A stretch of 64,000 bases of DNA from Glandiceps talaboti. Its lineage: Eukaryota; Hemichordata; Enteropneusta; Spengelidae. Position numbers and translations under genes: made by a program. Location of the stretch: positions 23,507,676 through 23,571,675 of the forward strand of contig NC_135550.1 of assembly GCF_964340395.1 (NCBI RefSeq). The letters run 5' to 3'. Positions 12,901 to 24,900 of this stretch are shown here, piece by piece. Every line of letters begins with the position of its first letter. Position 1 is the stretch's first letter. A model generated the notes under the pieces. That model worked only from the letters and a program-made list of their open reading frames with translations. It did not search any database and was not told where the DNA came from.

Positions 12901-15900
12901 ATGAAGTTTAAGGATGTTGATTCTTGCTCTTCATGGCATTGAAGAGTATCTGGCAGATGTAGGAAAAATTGTATGGAAATTATATTATCTTTTTAATAGC
13001 TGAAAAATAATCACCAATCACAAATCGTGATGTATATTATAAACTATGATGGTTCTTTGATTACAGCTACTGTTCCAACCATACCATTCATTGTCTGGGT
13101 CAGCCGTGTACTACTACGCCATTCTCTACAACTGCTCCTACAACATTGGCTAATGCTACTACCTGGTTTACAACAATACCAGCAACTACTACACCACCTT
13201 CACCAACCACAGTAACAACTGGTACTACAGGTGTGACTACTGAGGTTGCAACAACACAAGGTAGGTCTACAGCAGGCACAACAACAGAAATTGGTACTAC
13301 AGCTGTAACTACTGAGGCTGCAACAACACAAGGTGGGACTACAACAGGCACAACAATGGAGATTGAAACCACCAAAGCTGAAACAACTCAAGAAACAACC
13401 ACTTCTAGTGAAACGCCATCTGTCATAACAACACAGAAACAAGAAAGTACCACCCTTGCCGCCGCATCAACAGAAGGTACTACTACTACCGCCCAGCCAA
13501 CCACAGGTATCACCTCTCCACCCGTAACAACCATCACTCCCTGTGATAGCTGGACACCATGGCTGAATGCATTCACACCTACATTTCAAACACAAGGGGA
13601 CCTAGAAACCGTGGACAACTTACGACAGAAATACATATTCTGTGAGTCTCCAAGTGCCATTAAATGCCGTACAGTCAACACCCATTACAGACCAAATGAC
13701 CATGATCAGCATATCACATGTGACCTGGCCAGTGGTTTGATTTGTGACAATACTCAGCAAGTAGCAGGATTATGTTACGACTATGAAGTCAGCTTCTTTT
13801 GTCCTTGTGGTAAGATATTCACAATTTCTTTCAGTTTTCAGTTTTCAATGTAGCATTATACTTGTCACAGCTATAGTTGAAGTTGCACAAGGATCATCCT
13901 AAGAAGTAGACTATTAAAGTGAAAGTATTCGAATGCAACAACATAGGTTAAAATTTTATCCAATACGCTTCTTCTATTTTTTTAGAATGTGCATTAGCGC
14001 CCTCACTCAAACAAATGCCATATATATTTGTTTTAGCAATTTTATATGTGTTCATGTTGGACTTATTAATTTACTATCAAGTTTAACTGTAGTAACTGTA
14101 CTTTTGATTTTATTTGCTAGTTTGGATATCACATTCATGTTTTATGAATTGAGTGAAATTAAATACATGCTTGAAGTACTAGAGACTTCAGAATGTACTT
14201 TTGTCAGATTAGTGCAAGTGATAATTTTCATAAGTAGTGTACATGGGTAGGTTTAATACGCTTTGTATGTCCTTACAAGTCAGACCATTCTATTTTTCAT
14301 GATGAGAAAATCTTTTCACAGGACAAACAAGCAGTACCATGGCAACCACCACATCAACAACAATGGTGTCAACCTCAACCCCAATAAGCAGTACACCTCC
14401 AAGTACCACAAGACAAGTTACACCTGAAGTAACAACTCCCCAAACCACAGAGGCAGCAACAACCATATCCATGGCAACCACACCATCTATAATGGTTCCA
14501 AGTTGTAATCAAACTGGCTGGACTGACTGGATGAGTGTGTCTGAACCTACCTCTGCTGAGGATGATGGCGATTATGAAATTTTGCCCTCTTTGAGAAGAC
14601 ATTTCAGTTTCTGTAAGCACCCAGAAGCTATCCAATGTCGGGAGAGAGGAACTGGATTGTCTTACGATCAACTGAATCAAGACCATGTAGAGTGTTTACC
14701 AATGTTTGGGTTACGATGTGACAATAAGCACCAAACTGATGGCCGACAATGTGCAGATTATGAAGTTCGTTTCTTCTGTAGATGCGGTGAGTCATAAATG
14801 AAAGTTTAACTTTAGACATTTTGTAAGGTTTTGGAGTGTATACTACTTTTTTCTATTCAGCTGACAGAATTTTTTAAAACAGTTATTAAAATATGCAATT
14901 CATAACAGATATATTAAGTACGTCCCTCTATTAACATTCAAATGATCAAACATTGTTTTTACAGAAGAAATTACAACACCATCAGAAGTGACTTCAACGC
15001 CATCTGGTAGTACTGTTAGTCCAACCACAGGCCAACCAGAAGTGACTACAACACCATCTGTTAGTACTGTTAGTCCAACCACAGGCCAACCAGAAGTGAC
15101 TACAACGCCATCTGGTAGTACTGTTAGTCCAACCACAGGCCAACCAGAAGTGACTACAACGCCATCTGTTAGTACTGTTAGTCCAACCACAGGCCAACCA
15201 GAAGTGACTACAACGCCATCTGGTAGTACTGTTAGTCCAACCACAGGCCAACCAGAAGTGACTACAACACCATCTGGTAGTACTGTTAGTCCAACCACAG
15301 GCCAACCAGAAGTGACTACAACGCCATCTGGTAGTACTGTTAGTCCAACCACAGGCCAACCAGAAGTGACTACAACGCCATCTGTTAGTACTGTTAGTCC
15401 CACCACAGGCCAACCAGAAGTGACTACAACACCATCTGTTAGTACTGTTAGTCCCACCACAGGCCAACCAGAAGTGACTACAACACCATCTGGTAGTACT
15501 GTTAGTCCAACCACAGGCCAACCAGAAGTGACTACAACGCCATCTGGTAGTACTGTTAGTCCAACCACAGGCCAACCTGAAGTGACTACAACACCATCTG
15601 GTAGTACTGTTAGTCCAACCACAGGCCAACCAGAAGTGACTACAACACCATCTGGTAGTACTGTTAGTCCAACCACAGGCCAAACTGAAATTGCCACATC
15701 AACATCAGAATACCTTACATCTACAAAAGAACTTGAAACAACACCAACTGTTGTCACCATCACAACAACTCGGCAACCATCTGTACCCCCAACCTTGTGT
15801 GTTCCAGGCTTTACTGACTGGTTCAATCTAGATTCTCCATTCGATGATGGCAGTGACATAGAAAGCATGGAAGATATCCGTAGATATTACGGGTTCTGTA

Positions 15901-18900
15901 GATTCCCAGAGGCCATTGAATGTCAAGATGTAATCAGTGGTTTACCATACACACAGACAGGAGAGAATGTTACCTGTGATGTGGAGAATGGTTTGGTGTG
16001 TCTAAATAGCCAACAAAGTGATGGTCAGTGCCAAGACTATGCAGTTAGGTTAGATTGCGGTAATTGTGGAGGTAAGCATCTTTTTGTATACATTTGTGAA
16101 GAACTAATGTGTATAGCACAGTTTCACATCTTAATAAATAATACTTCAGTGTTAATTTATCAATATCTGCATGCTTTTAGTGAACATTTCTTTATCAGGT
16201 ATTTATAAACTGGTTCATTAGACAGTATGATAGCATACAAGTATACCCAGGACAGAGTTCATTTGAGATTTTTCCCTGGTAAGATTATGTATTTTCCTGT
16301 GCTTGTGTTTCTTGTGTCTATTTTGGGTGTTTTCAGTGAATGCTGATAATTTATCTGGTCATCATAAATAAGTACAACAAACTTGATATTCTCTTCATCG
16401 CCATCGTCATCATCATGTTACACTCTTTGAGAATACTGTGGTTCTCAAAGCCAAGACATGAATTCAAGAAATCAAGATATGACGTGTAAAGAGTTTCACT
16501 CTATTAATTGTCATTCATTTTGTTTGTCATTATTATTTTTTTCAACAGCAACAACCACACCTGTTACTGAAGAGACAAGCACACAAACTATTTCTGTAAC
16601 AACATCTACAACTACTACTACTACAGCAGAAGAAACTACGATGCCAGAAACAACCACAGCAAGAAATATGAACCAAACTACAACACTTATACCAACAGGA
16701 GAAACAACTCAAATTGGTACTACAGAAAGTACCCCATCTGTCACTTCTGAGCACACCACTCCTGAAATTACCACTGAGCAAACCACTCCTGAAATTACCA
16801 CTGGGCAAACCACTCCTGAAATTACCACTGAGCAAACTACTCCTGAAATTACCACTGGGCGAACCACTCCTGAAATTACCACTGAGCAAACTACTCCTGA
16901 AATTACCACTGAGCAAACCATCCCAAGCACAACTATAGGTAAAACGACTCCAGAAACCATGGCAACCACACAACAGGCAACTTTAGGCACATTGGCACCT
17001 GCATGTACATTCCATGGATGGGGTCAATGGATGGATGTCTCTCACCCAAGTGTGCTGTCGGATGGTGAATATGAAACATTTCCCACCTTAAGGAAGTACT
17101 ATCAATTCTGTGAACAGCCAGTTGACATTCAGTGCAGAACCAGAATGATATCTAGCGGTGTGTATGCATCTTACATTGAAGCCAGGCAGAGAGGTGTAAC
17201 ATGTGATGTCAACCATGGTTTAGTGTGTACAAATAGAATACAAAGACCAGTTCCTATCTGCTATGACTATGAAGTCAGGGTCTATTGTATATGTGAAGCA
17301 TCTACCACACCAGGTAAGCAAACAAACAATTGAAAAAATAATGACGATGGAATATACAGAGTCATCAAGGGTGCATGATGTCTCCTTTCGAAGCCATATA
17401 GACTGAAGTAAGATCTATAGTTACCATTTTTTGTCATTTTGGTTGGAAAGGAATTCTCCTAAAAATGTCTATAATTTACAAAAATGTTCACCATTTTTAT
17501 CTCCACATTCACTATTATATATATGTTTTGATTATTTTCAGTGATGACCACAGAAAAAATAACAACAACTACAACTGTCACCCAGACAACAACAATCACC
17601 ACAACCAAAGCTACTGTTCCTAGTACGACTCCACTGGTAAATGTGACAACTCCAGAAACAACAACTGTCAAAGAAACTTTCACCAGTACCATGCCAACAG
17701 GTTCACCCCAGACAACTGTAACAGAACAAACAACAGAAAAAACAACACCAGTATCTACTGGACAACCAACAGAAATGACAAGTGCAGCAAAAGAAGAAAA
17801 TTTCACCAGTACCATGCCAACAGGTTCACCCCAGACAACTGTAGCTGAACAAACAACAGAAAAAACAACACCAGTATCTACTGGACAACCAACAGAAATG
17901 ACAAGTGCAGCAAAAGAAGAAAATTTCACCAGTACCATGCCAACAGGGTCACCCCAGACAACTGTAACAGAACAAACAACAGAAAAAACAACACCAGTAT
18001 CTACTGGACAACCAACAGAAATGACAAGTGCAGCAAAAGAAGAAAATTTCACCAGTACCATGCCAACAGGTTCACCCCAGACAACTGTAGCTGAACAAAC
18101 AACAGAAAAAACAACACCAGTATCTACTGGACAACCAACAGAAATGACAAGTGCAGCAAAAGAAGAAAATTTCACCAGTACCATGCCAACAGGGTCACCC
18201 CAGACAACTGTAGCTGAACAAACAACAGAAAAAACAACACCAGTATCTACTGGACAACCAACAGAAATGACAAGTGCAGCAAAAGAAGAAAATTTCACCA
18301 GTACCATGCCAACAGGGTCACCCCAGACAACTGTAGCCGAACAAACAACAGAAAAAACAACACCAGTATCTACTGGACAACCAACAGAAATGACAAGTGC
18401 AGCAAAGGAAGAAAATTTCACCAGTACCATGCCAACAGGTTCACCCCAGACAACTGTAGCCGAACAAACAACAGAAAAAACAACACCAGTATCTACTGGA
18501 CAACCAACAGAAATGACAAGTGCAGCAAAGGAAGAAAATTTCACCAGTACCATGCCAACAGGTTCACCCCAGACAACTGTAACAGAACAAACAACAGAAA
18601 AAACAACACCAGTATCTACTGGACAACCAAATGTTACAGTTACAGTACCAGAAATGACAAGTGCAGCAAAGGAAGAAAATTTCACCAGTACCATGCCAAC
18701 AGGGTCACCCCAGACAACTGTAACAGAACAAACAACAGAACAAACAACAGAAAAAACAACACCAGTGTCTACTGGACAACCAACTGTTACAGTTACAGTA
18801 CCAGAAATGACAAGTGCAGCAAAAGAAGAAAATTTCACCAGTACCATGCCAACAGGTTCACCCCAGACAACTGTAGCCGAACAAACAACACAAAAAACAA

Positions 18901-21900
18901 CTGAAAAAACAACACCAGTGATTGTTACTACACCTGGAGAGACAACTACCAAGGGGCCAAGTACGACCAGACCATCTTTCATAACACCTTTCCTACCTAC
19001 ATGTACCAAAGATGGATGGTCTGATTGGATGAGTGTAGATACCCCAACAACAGGTGATAACCATGGCGATATTGAAGACTTTGTTTCTCTCAGATACGGC
19101 TACCAATTCTGTCGAGATGATGAAATCAAGAACATTTCATGCCGTGTCAAGGAAACAGGAGAAGATAGTAGTAGGGTGACACAGGATGTGATCTGTACAG
19201 TCCAAGATGGGTTGGTTTGTGACAACTACAGACAAGGACCAGGACAACAATGTCTAGACTATGAAATCAGTGTCTACTGTTTGTGTTGTAAGTATCCTTA
19301 ACTATATACACCTGTTGATTATGTGCATGTGTCTCAATTTGATCAAAATATGATTCATCATATCTCAGCTCAAAAGAAATGCAATGTTACAAAGAGTGTA
19401 ATGTTCAATTGGAAAACAGTATGTGCTTTGCACTAGAATGTTACTCTGTGCATGAAAGATGCATACATTTTTTTGATCAAAATATTAAAAAAAGAAGAGC
19501 ACAGAGAAATGGTAAACAGAGTTTACAGAAAGGCACGTCTTGAAAAATTATAAGAAATGTGCTTTGAATGAAGAAATATTTCCATACAGTAGCCACCTAT
19601 GAATTACACAATGTCCAATTTTATATATCCTTACGTTACTTTCATCTTTACAGCAGTGACAAGTACCACAGGTGTGCCAACAAGAACAACACCAACTACC
19701 ACTACTATTGGAGGACCAACCACCCCTATATCAACCACTGAGGAGTTGACGACGGTTAGAACAATATCACCATCTGGGACATCCACCATCAAGACACTTA
19801 CACCAGAAGGTACCACCATAGTTGAAACACACACACCATCTGGTACCGTGACATCTAGAATGACAACTCCAGGAATGCCCTCAACATTCTCAAGAACAAC
19901 CACAGTTGAAGGTACAACCACACAGAAGACAACAACTGAGGGTGTAACAACGATTACAACAACTACTCCAGAAGGAAATGTCACTCATACCACTATCACC
20001 CCTGAGGGAAATGTCACCAAAGTTGTCACTGTCACAGAGGGAACAACAATCATCAAGACAACTCCAACAGAGGGAGCAACAACACTTGAAGCAACACCAA
20101 CTCCCAGAACAAGTCCAGCTGTTTCAACCACAGGTTATACTCGCACACCACCCATAGTGTGTAACAATGGTTGGACAGACTGGATGAATTCAGACACCCC
20201 AAGTACAGGAAATGGTGACTCTGAACTGATTCCACAACTACGTACAAAGTACAGTTTCTGTGCAGATGATCAAATTATTGATGCTAACTGCAGGGTTGCT
20301 AGTATCCCATACACAGATTCTTCACTGACAGGACAAAACTTTGAAGTACCGTGTGGTGTCAATGGACTTCACTGTCTAAATGATGCTAATGATCCAAGAT
20401 GTCATAACTATGAGATCAGATTTCAATGTTCCTGTGCTGGTGTAACCACTGCAACATCAACTGCGACACCAACCACTAGAATGACACCAACTGGATCACC
20501 AAGTCCAACAACTTCCAGAACTACAACAGAGGTTATGTCAACTATGACTCGTAAGTAAATTTTGGTGAAAACCTTGTTTAAAAATCTTAACGAACTCAAA
20601 TGAACTTTTGCCACATGTAACAAAAAACCTGAAAATTGTGGTACTGACTAATTTTTTTTAGCGAGACTTATCAACATTGGGATGACAGTCAGGGGAAACT
20701 TACTGATAGGGAGAGCAGTATTTTAGAAAGCTGGAACAGTTTTTCTTGGCATTTCGATTTTTTTCAGTGTTGTGTAAAAACTTCTAAAAGCAAATACTGT
20801 AGTTAATGAGACTTCAAAAAGTGTAGAGAAAATAATCTTACAACCTTTCCCCTTAATTTTGACAGCAATCTGTGATCCAGGACAGGTGTATGTAGTGAAT
20901 GCCTTCAACTGTGATCAGTTGTGTGACTCCATGCAACAAATTATTCCTGAATGCCAGGATGTTAATGCCAACATTAGTGCCTGTCTGAATGACAGTGTCC
21001 TACCACCGGAAGGATTCTGTAAAAACCAAAATAACAGTAAAATTATGAAAGTAAATGGTCTCTGGAAGTGTGTGTCGTCTGCTAGTTGTATGTGTTGGAG
21101 AGAAGATATTCAAGAAATGGTTGCAGTAAGTCTTGCCATTTTTATAAATTACTCCTTTTTTGCAGTGTTTTTTCATGTCAAATATTGAGAAACTGAACTT
21201 AGTGTCTACTGTACAAAATAATATAGAGAGAACAATTTTTTGAGCCATAGTGTAAGAAAAGAGTTATTGGTATATTTCCAACAGGGCCTTGCTCTCATTA
21301 TATGGCTTATTTCACTTTTTGAAAAATGACATTTTGAATTGGTAATATCGACTTCTGAAAAATAAAATTTTGTACTGGTAATACTGACTTGTTACAATAT
21401 AGTCAAATACTTGAGTTGAAATCTTGCTTGCATTATTTCTAGTATTCACCTGTTAAATCTAGACAGAGGAAACTACTACTAATAATATATTGATGTAATA
21501 TGTTGATATAAAATATTTAGTTAGTGATGACTACATTTCTACAGTAGGACTTTTTTAATTCATCACTCACACTTTTTTTAATGCAATAGCTCAAAACATT
21601 TTGACATGGAAATTAATGAATCTTTTCTATATTTTCTCTCATCAGCCTGGCTCAAAATGGGAAGAAAATGAATGCAAACAATGTGTGTGCTTTGATGATA
21701 CAATCTTCTGTGTCAACAAGACCACACAAGAGTGCCAGCCAACACCTACATCTCCCACTGAAGGTACCACCACTTCAACTGTTGCTATGACTATTAAACT
21801 CCAAAACATTACACATATGTACACAATGATTGAAATGTTTGATACAGTGCATGAAATATAAATCTGTGTGCAATCAAGAAAATAATGGTCAGATTTGTGC

Positions 21901-24900
21901 AAGTAAAGTTTCCAAGCCAAAGTCATAAAGTTTTGTATTAGTCTGACTTTCTAGCTTTTGTTTTGCCAACATCACCCGTACTATGATTTTTGTCTTTCTA
22001 ATTCCAGGTACACCAACAGCCACATCTATTCCAACAACAACGATAACTCCAGAGTTGGAAGTTTGCCAAGGTGTTACAAACTCATCCAGATGTCCTGACT
22101 CCTGTCCAGTTGGTCAACGTTGTGATGGTAAAAAATGTGTGGACACAGTGGACTGTCCATGTCTGTATGAAGGAAGCCTTTACAATTCTCACTTCATCAA
22201 TGACAGATGTGAAACTTGTTCCTGTTTCAATGGCACTGTGATTGGTTGTTCTAAACACTGTGAAATTCAAGAATGTCCTGAGGGGGAGCAGATTGTCCAC
22301 CCAGATGGAGAGTGTTGTCGATGTGAATGCCTGTGTCGTACAGATGAATTCCACTGTCATTTATCAAATAATGCCCTCTGTCGGGACCAATGTATTCCAA
22401 CACCATTCCAATGTGATGGTACAGTAGACTGTCCATCAGGTGAAGATGAAATGAACTGTGTGACACCTACACCGACACCATCTCCTTGTCAAGGACCCAA
22501 TGGAGAGGAGATTCCAGTTGGTCAGTCAGTGACTGTAGATGGTTGTAGTGTCTGTACCTGTGAATCTGATGGTGTGTTGTCCTGTACTTCATCTGCCTGT
22601 CCTAAGACTTGCAAGATCTACTATGATGTATTCCAAACCTTTGACAACCGGGAATATGTGTATGAGATTTGTGATCACATCCTGGCGATGAATAGAGAGT
22701 CCTATAACACACAGTTTGAAGTCAAAGGTAAGGAGAAGATTAAATGATGTATTCTGGGTTAAATGAAAATTACTACTCACAGAGTCAAAAGAAATTTGTG
22801 GTAGTGAATTTCTGACTCTTTGAGTAGAAACATTCATTTGAAACTAGGTACCCGTGGTCCATGAACATTCATTCTTATATTTTGGGTCAAGAGTTTCAAA
22901 TAGTTTCCACTTTTTGAATAATTCAGATAAGATCGATTTTTATCCTGTTTTCCCATTTTGTAGGTTTTTTTTGTACAAACAAATGTGGTAGAAGAGGAAT
23001 AATATTTATAGTCTGCCAATGCTGTCATTCACATTATTTTGATGCCACAGCAAGCAAAAAACATTATGTAAACAGGACGTAAAAGTTATTGATAGTACAA
23101 TCTATCCATAAAATGTATTGAAATCAGTAACATTTCAAATATTAAAAACCTCGTGAACACAGAGTGGAAGAAATATGACAGGTAACAAGTGTATAGATAT
23201 ATGCAGATAGAGTTTCATCCAAAAACTCACCAAGGCAGCAAACATAAAAAAACAACTCTCCAAGGCAGCAGTTTGCATTTCCAACAATCTTGCAGAAGAC
23301 AGAATCTAGCAATCAAATAGGATAAAATTGATAGAAGTTATTGCTGATGTGACATACTGTGACATACTAGTAACTATTGAGTCAATATGATAAACTAATG
23401 GTTCATCTAACTGGTAGAACAGCATTTCGAATACTAAGGACAGTACAGTTGATTGAGTTAGTATATGATCAGCGATAGAGATCTAAAATGGCTAAAAAGT
23501 AAAAATTGTATAAATGACCATGCAGTATGAGTTACTTGTCTATTTCACAGTTAAGAAGAACTGTACAAGAATGACAGAAGGAGATACTGTTTGTGACAAG
23601 TATCTGGAATTCACCATATATCAACTGAAAATTGTACTGAGTAAAAATTACACCATCCATATTAATGACCAAGAGGTTCATGTGTCTCAACTACAACAAG
23701 TTAGCAGTGTTCTGATGGCAAATGCTGGTATTGGTATCTCAAAGACTGGATCTGAAATCATCATTCATACCAACTTTAGTCTTTTCATCTACTGGTCTAG
23801 TATGGCCGAGAGTCGTATTCAGGTCGGTACTCAGTTGGTTGACATGGTGCAAGGTATGTGTGGTATCCCTAACAACAGTAGTCATGACGACTTCACCAAA
23901 CCTAATGGTTCTTTAGCCAATGATGAACAAGAGTTTGGAGATAGCTGGGGATCACAAGAAGAGTGTGAAGAGAAGAACTGCATAGCCAATAATCCACAGC
24001 TAGCTCAGTCTGCTCAACAACAATGTGAAATTCTCAGGTATGGGATTTTGGCACCCCTTCCTTCTTTTTATTATTTATTTGCCATACAAATGTTCGTTTG
24101 TGTGAATTACACCATTTACAACCACATCAAGATAGATGGAATAATTCCAGTTCTAAATGAACTCTATACTAATGAGAAACAGATACAATTTCTTCAACCT
24201 GGGTGGCACTCTAAAAAAAAGTATGTGATATCTCACAGATTACTGAGCATTAGTTAGTGTACATGTAGGGCTTCAGTCATCACCACAGTACACACAAGAA
24301 AACCCATGACCATATGCAGTTTTTCACATGCTTCCTTACCTGATATTGTCTAGAGATAAGTTATTATTTTTCTTGAAAGTTTATAAAGCTAGAAGGGCTG
24401 GTTAATCTCTTCATGGTTTTCATTTATCTGTTCCAGTGCTGTAACTTCAATCTTTATTTTATAACTTTTGATGTTTTAAGGTTTATATAATGTGGTACAT
24501 TGCCTACTTAAACCCCAATGTTTGAATCCCACAATCTTGGATGGAGCCATGCATAGAGATTAAAATTAGTCTAAGAGCATATTTTTGTTTAGGATCAACT
24601 CTTTCCATAGTCTTGCTGCTAGACGTTCGGGCTTTCTTTCGATGCTATAACTATAAGCGAACGAAGTTTGCATGTGAGGGCCTGCCCGAACAGTCTAGCG
24701 AATGTCATTTTCAGACCGGACATTCCATTGAGATTACATTGAGCGGTGGGTTGGGCCATCTATGCATATATATACTTTAATATATTCAATAACCTATGAC
24801 CTCGGGGAATCTCTGCATGCAAGTGTTGACAAACACATTTACGTCATTACTATGGCTTATCGGTTTATGGTAATTGTGTGTTTGATGAGTGTGTAGACGT

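Noticed and set aside
14900-15868. 322-codon minus-strand open frame opposite mucin exon 23
   Set aside because: It is a mirror of the 54-bp coding repeat; a stop-free reverse frame follows from the repeat composition. The plus strand has splice sites and a WxxW domain.
17459-19009. 516-codon minus-strand open frame opposite mucin exon 25
   Set aside because: Same cause: reverse reading of the 123-bp PTS repeat. There is no independent start context or domain.
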